Below are positions 25,984 through 34,452 of a stretch of DNA of 64,000 bases, piece by piece. The stretch's first letter is position 1. Each line of letters begins with the position of its first letter. The DNA lies in assembly GCF_040610475.1 (NCBI RefSeq), contig NZ_JBEXMJ010000001.1:723671-787670 (forward strand). Direction: 5' to 3'. This stretch comes from Actinopolymorpha sp. NPDC004070 (GTDB lineage: Bacteria > Actinomycetota > Actinomycetes > Propionibacteriales > Actinopolymorphaceae). A program made the translations under genes and the position numbers. The notes under the pieces are model-generated. The model ran no database searches. It saw only the letters and a list, made by a program, of their open reading frames with translations, and had not been told where the DNA came from.

Positions 25984-27231
25984 ATGCCCGTCCAGCCCGG
26001 CCACTCCCACCAGTCCGAACACTCCGACCGCTCCGGCCGGCGACCGGCTGAGCGGATGGTCCGGCGCGGGGAGACCATCGTCGGCGAGATGGCGCAGCGC
26101 TCGCGGGAGTCAGTGCGCGCCCGGGGCGGACGCCTGCGCCAGGCCCTCGTGCCGATCATCCAGTCCGCCGCCGCGGCCGGGATCGCCTGGGCCATCGCCA
26201 CCAAGCTGATCGGCCACCAGCAGCCGTTCTTCGCCCCGATCGCCGCGGTCCTGTCCCTCGGCGTGGCGCTCGGACAGCGGCTGCGCCGCTCGGCGGAGCT
26301 CGTGCTCGGCGTGGCGCTCGGCGTCCTCGTCGCCGAACTCCTGATCGGCGTGATCGGGCGGGGTGCGTGGCAGATCGCCCTGGTCGTGTTCCTCGCGATG
26401 TGCACCGCGGTGCTCGCCGGTGGCGGGCCCGTCCTGGTCAACCAGGGCGCGGCGTCGGCCATCCTGATCGTCGCGCTGGTGCCCGCGAGCGCGGCCGCGA
26501 CGTCGCCGGCCCCGACGGCGCGGTTCGTCGACGCGCTGGTCGGCGGCACGGTCGGCCTGGTCGTCAACGCGCTCTTGCTGCCGATGAACCCCATCCTGCT
26601 GGCCCGCCGGGCCGCCAACCGCGTGCTCGACGAACTCGCCGCGGTCCTCGACGAGATCGCCACGGTGCTGACCGACCGGGATGCCGAGCACGCCCGGGAG
26701 ACGCTGCGCCGCGCCCGGAAGATCGAGGGTCCGGTCGGGGAGTTGCGGGACGCGGTGGGTGCCGGCAGCGAGATCGCCCGCATCGCCCCGGTGCGCTGGC
26801 GTACCCGGGGTCACCTGATGCAGTACGTCGACGCGGTCGACCACCTCGACCACGCCGTACGCAACGTACGGGTGCTGGCCCGCCGGGCAGTGGTGGCGAT
26901 CCAGCAGGACGAGCCGGTCGACCCGGGCCTGCCGGCGGGTGTTCGCCGGCTGGCGGAGGCGACCCGCACACTGCGCAACGAACTCGCCAAGGGCGCGGAC
27001 ACCCGGGCCACGCAGCGCGGACTGGTGGACGCGGTGGAGCTCGCCACAGCCTCGGTCGGGACCGGCTTCTCCGGCAACGTGATGGTGGCGCAGATCCGTT
27101 CGGCCGCCCACGACCTGATGCGCGCGGCCGGGTTGGAGGCCGACGAGGTGGACGAGGCGTTCGGCCGCCGCCAGCCGCCGGAGTCGGCTGAGTCGACCGG
27201 GTCGGCAGGGTCGGCGGAGTCACCGGAGTAG
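25984..27231 (+). CDS. FUSC/aromatic acid exporter-type membrane protein
   Basis: A 415-residue inner-membrane protein of the FUSC/ArAE group (aromatic acid or fusaric acid efflux), with about six spans between residues 55 and 205 (IQSAAAAGIAWAIATKLIG, QPFFAPIAAVLSLGVALGQ and LVVNALLLP) and a long cytosolic helical C-terminal half. It lacks the second membrane half of full-size exporters, as is usual for the short form. The last 16 residues are a Glu-Ser-Ala-type repeat. It abuts the convergent Mrr-like gene with no gap: the two stops lie side by side. Confidence 0.85.
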   Translation: MPVQPGHSHQSEHSDRSGRRPAERMVRRGETIVGEMAQRSRESVRARGGRLRQALVPIIQSAAAAGIAWAIATKLIGHQQPFFAPIAAVLSLGVALGQRLRRSAELVLGVALGVLVAELLIGVIGRGAWQIALVVFLAMCTAVLAGGGPVLVNQGAASAILIVALVPASAAATSPAPTARFVDALVGGTVGLVVNALLLPMNPILLARRAANRVLDELAAVLDEIATVLTDRDAEHARETLRRARKIEGPVGELRDAVGAGSEIARIAPVRWRTRGHLMQYVDAVDHLDHAVRNVRVLARRAVVAIQQDEPVDPGLPAGVRRLAEATRTLRNELAKGADTRATQRGLVDAVELATASVGTGFSGNVMVAQIRSAAHDLMRAAGLEADEVDEAFGRRQPPESAESTGSAGSAESPE

Positions 27232-28968
27232 TCAGGACGGCGGGCGGGGCGAGGGCTTCGGCGCGGGGTGCGTGTCCCCGGTGGCGCGCGGTCCAGTCCT
27301 GCGGGTCGGATGGTGCGAGGGTCCCGGCCCGGCGCCGTTGGACCCGGCGGCCGGGTGGGCCCTCCCGTTCGCGGCCTGGCTCCCGGTCGGGCCGTCGGCG
27401 GTGGCCGCGACTGCGGTGGCGGCAGGGGGGTCCATCCGGGCGGGCAACCCGTGGATTCGGCAGAGCGCCAGCAGGCTCCGCCCGGCGTACAGGCGCAGCG
27501 GCCGGCCGTGCGCGTAGTCGTAGGCCTGGGGTTCGAGCCCGGACGTGGTGAGCAGCAGGCCCTCGGTGGCGTGCCGGCGGCGCACGGCCGAGCCCAGTGC
27601 TCGTACCTCCGCGGTCTCCATCGTCCCGCCGCGCCGCTGCACCTGGACGACGGTCTGCTCGGTCCGCCCTCCGGTGGTACGCCGGGCCAGATAGCTGCCG
27701 GAGCCCTGGGGGAGCGGCGTGAGCTGGTAGCCCATCCGCTCCAGCAGCCGCTCCATCAGCCGGCCGAACTCCTCCGGCGTGGTGGCCAGCAGGTTTGGTC
27801 CCTTGCTCGAGGCCACGAACAGGTGGGGGTCGGCCAGTTCGTACGGCAGGACGGGGGAGACGGCGCTGAGCTCGTCCGGGAAGGCCGACACCCGCGCGCC
27901 GAACCGGCTGCGGATCTCACCCAGCGGATCGTCGAGGTCGTCCAGGGGAAGCCGCGCGAACTGCCGCCGGGAGGTGCTCAGGCTGATCAGGCAGACCGGT
28001 TCCTCCGGATCCGCGGGCCCGTCCGCGGCGTGCCCGGGGCGATGGTCGTGGCCATGCTCGGGGCTGTGCTCGGGGCTGTGGCCGGAGCCGGGAGTGACGA
28101 CGCCGTTGAAGACCACGGTCTGCACCAGGTCGGCCGGGTCGGCTGACAGGGCGACGTGCACGGCCCGAATCGCCAACTGTGCGCAGACGCCCTCGTACAC
28201 CTTGCGTACCTCGGAGATCGGCCGCCACCGGTGCACGCCCACCGACTTCGTGGCCGGGTTGTAGCGGTACTCCCGTTCGCGAGGCACCACGTCGACGCCG
28301 GGAAGCCGCCACTCCACCACCAGCAGCCGGGACTCGGGCACGTAGCCGAACCGGTGACCGCGCGGGAAACCGGCCGGGCGGGACGCGAACGGCGCGAAGA
28401 TCCTGGTGAAGTAGTCGCAGACCGCCTCCGGGTCCCCGGTCAGCACCCGGTCGCGGAATCGGTCGATGCCGGCGTTGTGGGCGAGAACGCGGCGCCGGTC
28501 GGGTCCGCTGGCTTCGTGGTGTGCCCTGCCGCGCTCCTCGATCCGGGCCAGGCGGGCGGCCTCCTCCTCGCGGTAGCGCTCCAGCGCGCTCGTGTACTCC
28601 TGCTCCGCCGCCGCCTGCGCGGCCTGCCGGTGGGCGTCCCTGGTGAGCAACCGGCGCAGCCGTCCGGTCCGGGGCGCGAAGTCGGCCCAGGTGGGCACCT
28701 GCGCCGGCACGGCGTCCGGGCCGAGGTCGAGAAACGGAACCCGCTCCTTCTGGGCCTCGAAGTCCAGCGGCGCCACGGTGCGCGGCATCGTGGCCCGCAG
28801 GACGAACCCGAGCTTCTGTACGCGTTGCTCGACCCCCTCGGTGCGCACCGCCGCGTCCTCACGCATCCGCTGCTCGTCCAGCTCGGCCCGCAGCCGCTCC
28901 CGGGCGGACGCTGCCCGGCGGGTACGCCAGTTGCCGGGTCGCCGAAACTGGGGTCGTTGGCGTGGCAC
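27232..28968 (-). CDS. Mrr-like restriction endonuclease homologue, active-site residues missing
   Basis: A 578-residue protein with the layout of actinobacterial Mrr-cat restriction endonucleases: basic coiled N-terminus (1-180), a central domain with GFPRGHRFGYVPESRLLVVEWRL-type sequence (about 200-300), and a C-terminal Mrr-like domain (TPEEFGRLMERLLERMGYQ onward) with HATEGLLLTTSGLEPQAY. The catalytic positions are altered: where intact homologues have Asp-Gly-x-Asp and then Gln-x-Lys, this protein has GSGSYLARRTTGG and VVQVQRR, so the PD-(D/E)xK site looks dead. A His-rich insertion (EHSPEHGHDH) and a long Pro/Ala/Thr tail are odd. GTG 28968 follows GAGGGAG. It may bind DNA without cutting. 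Confidence 0.75.
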   Translation of the reverse strand: MPRQRPQFRRPGNWRTRRAASARERLRAELDEQRMREDAAVRTEGVEQRVQKLGFVLRATMPRTVAPLDFEAQKERVPFLDLGPDAVPAQVPTWADFAPRTGRLRRLLTRDAHRQAAQAAAEQEYTSALERYREEEAARLARIEERGRAHHEASGPDRRRVLAHNAGIDRFRDRVLTGDPEAVCDYFTRIFAPFASRPAGFPRGHRFGYVPESRLLVVEWRLPGVDVVPREREYRYNPATKSVGVHRWRPISEVRKVYEGVCAQLAIRAVHVALSADPADLVQTVVFNGVVTPGSGHSPEHSPEHGHDHRPGHAADGPADPEEPVCLISLSTSRRQFARLPLDDLDDPLGEIRSRFGARVSAFPDELSAVSPVLPYELADPHLFVASSKGPNLLATTPEEFGRLMERLLERMGYQLTPLPQGSGSYLARRTTGGRTEQTVVQVQRRGGTMETAEVRALGSAVRRRHATEGLLLTTSGLEPQAYDYAHGRPLRLYAGRSLLALCRIHGLPARMDPPAATAVAATADGPTGSQAANGRAHPAAGSNGAGPGPSHHPTRRTGPRATGDTHPAPKPSPRPPS

Positions 28969-29364
28969 GGCGCGCTCCCTCGTCAGTGGGTCCTACCTCG
29001 CGGTGCGGGTGGTGTCAGGCTGAGCCGAGGGTCCGGGCGGCGATCGCCTGGTGTCGTCTGCTCGTTTTCGGGGTCGCTGCCACTTCCGATCACGCAGGGT
29101 CCATACCTTGTAACACTCGCCCCGGAACCAGGCAAAGGACTGTCACAGCGCTCAGTCCGGCCTGACCTTTGCCGCCAGACCCTGCAAGGTTGCGGAATTG
29201 GGCGAGCGCGCTGTCCGGTTTGGATCTTCTGCCCGAATCGCGGTGGCCGCACGGACGTGCGCGAGGCGGTGGTCGCCATTCGTACGCCGACCGCTGGGCA
29301 CGCTCGGCTTCGTGCGACCGGCGGAAAGTTGGCCGAAGTGGCCACGCGGGCGGCGAGGGCGTGC
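28969..29364. other. 396-bp spacer without a recognised gene
   Basis: Lower-quality reading frames only on both strands. The region falls between the Mrr-like gene start and the PASTA gene stop and would hold the promoter of the Mrr-like gene. Confidence 0.4.
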
Positions 29365-29751
29365 TCAGTCGTCGGCGGGGGAGCGTTCCCCCAGGCGCAC
29401 GGCGCCGAGGTCGACAGGGGAGTCCCTGGCCCACCGGCCCGGCGCCGGCGACTGGCCGCAGACCCGCCAGGAGCGGTCCAGGATCTCCCGGCGGCCGCGG
29501 CCGAGCGCGTCGTGGGAGATGAGGTTCGCGAATCCGGCACCACGCGCCGCTTCCTGAGCCGACTGCAGGCCCATGCCCACCAGGTCGGGCAGGAGCGCTC
29601 CCGACGGGCCGGGTCCGGCGCTACGGGCGCGGTGGGCCGGCCCGCCCGCGACCGCGACGGCGGATCCGGCGCGCCGCGGTGGGCGAGCCGGGATGAGCCT
29701 GCGGAATCCGGGCGTACCCTCCCATGACCTGCGTGCCAGCCTGCCGGTCAT
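29365..29751 (-). CDS. Stand-alone PASTA-domain protein
   Basis: A 128-residue protein with one PASTA repeat (residues about 52-120): LLPDLVGMGLQSAQEAARGAG, SHDALGRGRREILDRSWRVCGQSP and VDLGAVRLGE. PASTA domains bind muropeptides or lipid II, normally on Ser/Thr kinases or penicillin-binding proteins; here there is no catalytic domain, no clear signal peptide and no lipobox, so location is uncertain. ATG 29751 follows GGGGAGGGGGCG. It may be a surface protein whose leader is degenerate, or a cytosolic fragment of a larger ancestor. Confidence 0.65.
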   Translation of the reverse strand: MTGRLARRSWEGTPGFRRLIPARPPRRAGSAVAVAGGPAHRARSAGPGPSGALLPDLVGMGLQSAQEAARGAGFANLISHDALGRGRREILDRSWRVCGQSPAPGRWARDSPVDLGAVRLGERSPADD

Positions 29752-29981
29752 GGTCGCCCCCTCCCCGCCGGGGCAGGTCCGAAAACCAGTCAGAGCAAGG
29801 GCGGGTTGACAGCGTTGAACATGCGGGCCGCTATCGAGCCCCATTCCTCCGAATCTCCCTTCTCCCTGGTCGTCGTACCGGAAAACGGTCGCACCGAAGC
29901 CGCAAAAGTCCGGTGGTTGGGCCCGGGCGCCGGCACGTACGGTCGGCGTGTGGAAATCGCCCCGCACACCCCGGCCGGTTC

Positions 29982-30607
29982 GGTGTGCCTTTGTGCATTC
30001 TCGGCGTCGCCGTCGCCTGTCACGCGAGTGGCCGGCTGGTGTGTACAGCCCGATCGGTGGTGGCATCGCTGACGTCAGTGCTCGGCTATTTGTTGCGGGA
30101 GGCCGCGGGCTTCCGGCCGGAGTTGCCGAGACTGCGCGACGTGCTCGCGCTCGTGGTGCTCGGTGGGATCGCCTCGACGGTGGTGGGGGCAACCGTGGCC
30201 GTCGGTTCGGTGCAGGTGGCCGGTATGCCGGCCACGGACTTCGGCACCACCTGGTTGGTGGAGTGGATCGGAGACGCCCTCGGCGTGCTGGTGGTCGCGC
30301 CGTTCCTGCTCATGGTGCGAAGAGTCCACTGGCCCAGGGTGTTCCTGCCCGCGCGCTGGCTCGAGGTGACAACCCTGTTCGCGGTCATGGTGCCCGTTTC
30401 GCCGCGGCGACCGCAGTGTCCGCGTCGGTCCTCTCGGTGACCGTCTCCGCCCGCAACGAGGCGCGTACGCACGTGGAGGAGGTCGCCAACCAACTCGCCG
30501 CGGTGGTCCACCAACTCGCCCGGCGGCTAGGCGTACGCCCGCGGGCCGACCACGCCTCCGGTTCGGAGCGCAGCGACCCGAACCTCCCACAGTCGAAAAC
30601 CGCCTAG
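29982..30607 (+). pseudogene. Decayed MASE1 gene, frameshifted and internally deleted
   Basis: The frame at 29982-30395 encodes YLLREAAGFRPELPRLRD, then VLVVAPFLLMVRRVHWPR, closely matching the intact MASE1 gene at 30751 (YRLLRRAGFRLELDRMKD and VLVVTPFLLVLRRVHVPR). About 70 codons are then missing and similarity resumes in another frame at about 30394-30600 (VSARNEARTHVEEVANQLAAVVHQLARRL versus the copy's ERNLAHNDVEQAATQLASVVSQLDRSL). The N-terminal part is also short and has no good start. It is therefore a degenerated tandem duplicate. Confidence 0.8.
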
Positions 30608-30736
30608 CAGTGGCATTACTACCGAAAAAGCGCCAGTGATTGACAACTCCCGAATGGTGTCGAAGAACTCCGAACGGCCTGTCCCACTCGGACGGAGGGG
30701 CCTGAATTGGTGCTGAATAACGACGACCAACGGGCG

Positions 30737-30742
30737 TATCAT
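30737..30742 (+). promoter_or_regulatory. Candidate -10 (TATCAT) for the MASE1 gene
   Basis: TATCAT ends 8 nt before GTG 30751. A GAGGTG also lies there, so both leaderless and ribosome-site starts are possible. The 30608-30736 spacer is AT-richer than its surroundings. Confidence 0.35.
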
Positions 30743-30750
30743 GAGGTGTC

Positions 30751-31800
30751 GTGACGAGTGATTTCCGAAAGCGTGATCACGCCACCACCGTCGCGCTGAT
30801 CATCGGACTGGCAGCGGTTTATTACCTCGTCGGAAATGTCGGACTGCTCCAGCACATCGGTGCCGGGCCCGCGCGGCTGCTGTGGCCGCCGACGGGGGTG
30901 TCGATCGCCGCGCTGCTCATCTTCGGGGCACGGATTCTCCCTGGCGTCACCCTCGGTTCGTTCCTGGTCAACCTGATCGGCCTGGGCCGCCCTCCGCTGG
31001 TGGCCGCCGCGGTGGCGCTGGGGGTCACCCTGGGCATGTGGTGCGGCTACCGGTTGCTGCGTCGCGCCGGTTTCCGGCTGGAGCTGGACCGGATGAAGGA
31101 CCTCGCCTCCCTGGTGGTGTACGGCGCGCTGGCCGCCACGGCCGTCAGCACGACGATCGCCATCGGCGTCCAGGTGCTGGCCGGACTCGAACAACCCGGC
31201 AACTTCTGGACCCGCCTGCTGCTGAGCTGGATCAGCTCGGCGATGGGCGTCCTCGTCGTCACACCGTTCCTTCTCGTCCTGCGCCGGGTGCACGTGCCAC
31301 GCGACGTACGCCTGCTCCGCGTTCTCGAGGCGGTGGTCATGCTGGCCGGAACGCTTCTCGTCATGCTCCTCGCCACCCGTACGAGCACCGAACTTCTCTT
31401 CCTGGTCTTCCCGTTCCTGATCTGGGCGGCGCTGAGGTTCCAGCTTGCCGGGGCGACCACGGCGATCCTGGTGGTGTCGACGATGGCGGTCATCGGCGCC
31501 GTCAACGGGTCGGGGCCGTTCGAGGGGCAGGACGTCTACTCCAACCTGATCACCATCCAGGCGTTCGACGGGTCCACCGCGCTCACCGCCCTGGTCCTTG
31601 CGGTCACCACCACCGAGCGAAACCTCGCCCACAACGACGTCGAGCAGGCGGCCACCCAGCTCGCGTCGGTGGTGAGCCAGCTCGACCGGAGTCTGCGGCC
31701 CCGGCCGGTGCCGTTGGCGCGCAACCTCACCGAGCAGGGCGACGGTGAGCACCGGGTGGTACGCGAGCGCGTGGAGGGCAGCGGAGCCCCATCGGCCTGA
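30751..31800 (+). CDS. MASE1-domain integral membrane protein without output domain
   Basis: A 349-residue protein with about eight to ten membrane spans of the MASE1 sensory type (VALIIGLAAVYYLVGNVG, LLWPPTGVSIAALLIFGAR, LPGVTLGSFLVNL). MASE1 normally precedes a GGDEF or histidine-kinase domain; here it is followed only by a short helical tail (ERNLAHNDVEQAATQLASVV) of about 60 residues, so any signalling must go through a partner. A decayed duplicate lies just upstream. Ligand unknown. Confidence 0.85.
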   Translation: MTSDFRKRDHATTVALIIGLAAVYYLVGNVGLLQHIGAGPARLLWPPTGVSIAALLIFGARILPGVTLGSFLVNLIGLGRPPLVAAAVALGVTLGMWCGYRLLRRAGFRLELDRMKDLASLVVYGALAATAVSTTIAIGVQVLAGLEQPGNFWTRLLLSWISSAMGVLVVTPFLLVLRRVHVPRDVRLLRVLEAVVMLAGTLLVMLLATRTSTELLFLVFPFLIWAALRFQLAGATTAILVVSTMAVIGAVNGSGPFEGQDVYSNLITIQAFDGSTALTALVLAVTTTERNLAHNDVEQAATQLASVVSQLDRSLRPRPVPLARNLTEQGDGEHRVVRERVEGSGAPSA

Positions 31801-31806
31801 GCGCCG

Positions 31807-31896
31807 TCACTGCCGTCCGAGTGGCAGGTGGCGGAGGTCCTCGACCGCCTCGGCCAGCAGTTGTACGCCTTCGGCGATCAGTCGGTCGGTTTTCAC
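31807..31896 (-). CDS. 29-residue ORF coupled to the VOC gene
   Basis: GTG 31896 overlaps the stop of the VOC gene (GTGA) and opens a frame for an amphipathic peptide rich in Leu, Ala and Glu (VQLLAEAVEDLRHLPLGRQ at its end). Coupling and regular helix composition make translation possible, but it could be chance. No family recognised. Confidence 0.3.
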   Translation of the reverse strand: MKTDRLIAEGVQLLAEAVEDLRHLPLGRQ

Positions 31897-32279
31897 GGCG
31901 CGTCTCGCGGGTCGGTGACGCAGAACTCGTTGCCCTCCGGGTCGGCGAGCGTGGTCCACCCGTCGTACTCCTGGCGCGCCGAGGCGCCCAGCGCGACCAG
32001 CCGGGCGACCTCGTTGCGCCGGTCGGTGGAGACGACGTCGACGTGGAGTCGGTTCTTGCCCGCCTTGGGCTCGGGAACCTCGGTGAAGAAGAAGGTCGGG
32101 CCCGGGCCGTCCAGCGCGACGGACGGGTCGGTCTCGTGAGTGAACCCGAGACCCGCGAGGCGTTGGATCTCATCCTCGTCATAGGCCCGGACGGCGTACC
32201 CGTCCAGGACCTGTGCCCAGAACCGCGCCAGCGAAGCTGCGTGCCGGCAGTCGACGACGATCTCGCGCAACCATGCCAT
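31893..32279 (-). CDS. VOC/glyoxalase-fold protein
   Basis: A 128-residue vicinal-oxygen-chelate fold protein of the Glyoxalase_6 type: IVVDCRHAASLARFWAQVLDGY at the N-terminus, NRLHVDVVSTDR in the middle and LADPEGNEFCVTD at the end. The fold usually binds a metal (His, Glu) or a small molecule; specific function unknown. ATG 32279 is preferred to an upstream GTG at 32300, which has no ribosome site. Confidence 0.8.
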   Translation of the reverse strand: MAWLREIVVDCRHAASLARFWAQVLDGYAVRAYDEDEIQRLAGLGFTHETDPSVALDGPGPTFFFTEVPEPKAGKNRLHVDVVSTDRRNEVARLVALGASARQEYDGWTTLADPEGNEFCVTDPRDAP

Positions 32280-32573
32280 GAGGCCACAGCATGGCCGCAC
32301 GTCTCGCCGCAGACCAGTCGTTTTGGCGTCGTGGCGGCCGTTCGTCAGAGTTGTTCGCCGGTTGCGCGGTGGTCGTTCGGTCCGGCACCCGGCCGCTGCG
32401 CGGCGCCACGCGGCGCCACGCGGTGGCCGGAGCCGGGTGATGTGTGCTCGGCGAGCTGCGACGTGAATGTGCTGCCGAGTCGTCTCGGCGTTTTCGGGAA
32501 TTCGTTATACAGGTGATATCGATGCGAGTTCGAGACGTGACGTCCGGCGGCGAAAGCAGTCGTGCGTCACGTG

Positions 32574-32765
32574 TCAGCGTTGCGTGGAAGTGGAGGTGCT
32601 GGTGGAGGAAGTGGAGGTGCTGGTGGAGGAAGTGGTGTCGACGACGTTGGCGGCAGCGACGCCGTCGCGATAAATCAAAACTCCGGCAGAGAGGCTGAGG
32701 GCAAGCAGGAAGAGCAGAACCAGCCCCCAGGGCGTGCCGCCCTGCCGACGACCGTAGATGCTCAT
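32574..32765 (-). CDS. 63-residue membrane protein with Ser/Thr repeat tail
   Basis: A short N-terminus (MSIYGRRQGG), one membrane span (about residues 13-35, WGLVLLFLLALSLSAGVLIY) and an outward tail ending in a pure Ser/Thr run (about residues 45-62). The tail is encoded by a 21-bp DNA repeat. It could be a substrate for O-glycosylation or Ser/Thr kinases; function is unknown. The start ATG 32765 fits because the span begins 12 residues on. Confidence 0.55.
   Translation of the reverse strand: MSIYGRRQGGTPWGLVLLFLLALSLSAGVLIYRDGVAAANVVDTTSSTSTSTSSTSTSTSTQR
32588..32634. repeat. 21-bp tandem repeat in the Ser/Thr tail gene
   Basis: Two full units of AAGTGGAGGTGCTGGTGGAGG and part of a third, purine-rich on the plus strand. 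The period keeps the frame of the minus-strand gene. Confidence 0.85.
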
Positions 32766-32958
32766 GCGCTGATCATGACAGTCAGAAGCCTGCTGGGTAG
32801 GGGATTTCGGGCAATCGAGACTGTCCGACAGGTGTGGTCGCAAGGACCGTGCGGACCGCCTCCGAGATGTCGTACCTGCTCGTCACCGGCTGTAGCCTGG
32901 CGATCTCGCGTTCACCCCGCCAGGTCGTCACGCAGGTCGGGGCGAAAGGGAAATATCA

Positions 32959-33222
32959 ATGATTATCAGCGGAATCATCACCGCGATCATCGTGGGCGCC
33001 ATCATCGGGGCACTTGGCCGGCTGGTAGTGCCGGGAAAACAGAAGCTGGGCTGTCTACTCACGATCGCCATCGGAATTGTCGCGGCCCTGCTCGGCACGT
33101 GGATCGCCGGATTGTTGGGGGTTGCGCACACCCCGGGCATCGACTGGATCCAGCTCGCCTTCCAGGTCGGCTTCGCCGCCGTCGGCGTCGTGATCGTGGC
33201 CGGAGTCACCGACCGCCACTGA
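32959..33222 (+). CDS. GlsB/YeaQ/YmgE-family membrane protein
   Basis: An 87-residue protein of the transglycosylase-associated family with three membrane spans: ISGIITAIIVGAIIGALGRL, LLTIAIGIVAALLGTWIAGLL and FQVGFAAVGVVIVAGV. The loop VPGKQKLG is typical. It is often stress-induced, but its molecular role is unclear. ATG 32959 follows GAAAGGGAAA. Its 3' two thirds are covered on the other strand by the C-terminus of the ECF sigma gene. Confidence 0.88.
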   Translation: MIISGIITAIIVGAIIGALGRLVVPGKQKLGCLLTIAIGIVAALLGTWIAGLLGVAHTPGIDWIQLAFQVGFAAVGVVIVAGVTDRH

Positions 33223-34452
33223 GGCCAGGTCGTTCGCCCGGGCGTTCAGGTAACGCTGCTCGGGGATGCTCGTCGTCAGCCGGGCCGCGGTGGCGTAGGT
33301 GGTCCGCGCCTCGTCGAGGCGGCCCTCCAGTTCCAGCAGGTGTGCGTGCACGGCGTGCAGGCGATGGTGGTGACGCAGCCGCCGGTCGGCGAGCAGCGGT
33401 TCGATCATCCGCAAGGCCGCGGCCGGCCCGGACACCTCCGCCACCGCGACCGCGTGGTTGAGCGTGACCACCGGGCCGGGCGTGAGCGCGTGCAGCATGC
33501 CGTACAGCGTCTCGATCTGCGGCCAGTCGGTCTCCGCCGCCGTCGGCGCCTCGGCGTGCACCGCCGCGATCGCCGCCTGCAGTTGGTACGGCCCCACCGG
33601 CCCGCTCGGCAGCGCGGCCTCCACCAGCCGAACCCCCTCGCCGATCAGCCGCCGGTCCCACAACGAGCGGTCCTGCTCGGCCAGCGGTACGAGTGAACCG
33701 TCGGGGCGGGTCCGCGCCGCACGCCGGGCGTCGGTGAGCAACATCAACGCCAGCAGCCCGCTCACCTCGCCGGCCCCGGGCAGGTGACCATGCAGCTGAC
33801 GAGCCAGCCGGATGGCCTCCTCGGCGAGGGAGGTGTCGGTCAGGCTGGTCCCCGTGGTGGCGGTGTGGCCCTCGGTGAAGATCAGGTAGAGGACGTGGGC
33901 GACCACGGCCACCCGCTCGGGCAACTCCTCGGGCGTGGGAACGGTGAACCGCGCACCGACCTGGCGAAGCCGGGCCTTCGCCCGGGTGATCCGCTGGGCC
34001 ATGGTCGCCTCGGGTACGAGGAACCCGCGGGCGATCTGCGCGGTACTCAGCCCTCCGACGGCCCGCAGCGTCAACGCCACCTGGGACGGCCGCGGCAGAG
34101 CAGGGTGACAGCACAACAGCAGGAGCGTCAGCGAGTCGTCCCGCTCGCTGTGGACCGACGCGTCCGCCGGCGGGGCGACCAACGCCTGCGCCGGGGTGTG
34201 CCGGGCGACCAGGTCCTCCCGGTCCGCCCGGGACTGGTCGGCCCGCCAGTGGTCGACCAGCCGCCGGGAGGCCACCCGGATCAGCCAGGCCCTCGGGTTG
34301 TCCGGCATCCCGTCGGCCGGCCACTGCCGGGCCGCCGCGAGCAACGCCTCCTGCACCGCGTCCTCGGCGGTGTCGAAGTCACCGTAGCGGCGGACGAGCG
34401 CGGCGAGGACGTGCGGCGCGCACTCGCGCCACACGTCCTCGAAGCCGGTCAC
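33055..34452 (-). CDS. ECF42-type sigma factor with C-terminal extension
   Basis: An extracytoplasmic-function sigma factor of 465 residues. The sigma2 region is near 10-75 (DTAEDAVQEALLAAARQWP, NPRAWLIRVASRRLVDHWR), and sigma4 near 125-185 (ALTLRAVGGLSTAQIARGFLVPEATMAQRI). A long helical, TPR-like C-terminal region follows, as in the ECF42 group, which is linked to DGPF/YCII proteins rather than an anti-sigma factor; such a gene directly precedes it. The last 55 residues (Asp/Gly/Glu-rich, after ARANDLASVAV) run antisense through the glsB gene and look non-conserved. GTG 34452 overlaps the YCII stop. Confidence 0.88.
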   Translation of the reverse strand: MTGFEDVWRECAPHVLAALVRRYGDFDTAEDAVQEALLAAARQWPADGMPDNPRAWLIRVASRRLVDHWRADQSRADREDLVARHTPAQALVAPPADASVHSERDDSLTLLLLCCHPALPRPSQVALTLRAVGGLSTAQIARGFLVPEATMAQRITRAKARLRQVGARFTVPTPEELPERVAVVAHVLYLIFTEGHTATTGTSLTDTSLAEEAIRLARQLHGHLPGAGEVSGLLALMLLTDARRAARTRPDGSLVPLAEQDRSLWDRRLIGEGVRLVEAALPSGPVGPYQLQAAIAAVHAEAPTAAETDWPQIETLYGMLHALTPGPVVTLNHAVAVAEVSGPAAALRMIEPLLADRRLRHHHRLHAVHAHLLELEGRLDEARTTYATAARLTTSIPEQRYLNARANDLASVAVGDSGHDHDADGGEADLEGELDPVDARGVRNPQQSGDPRAEQGRDNSDGDRE

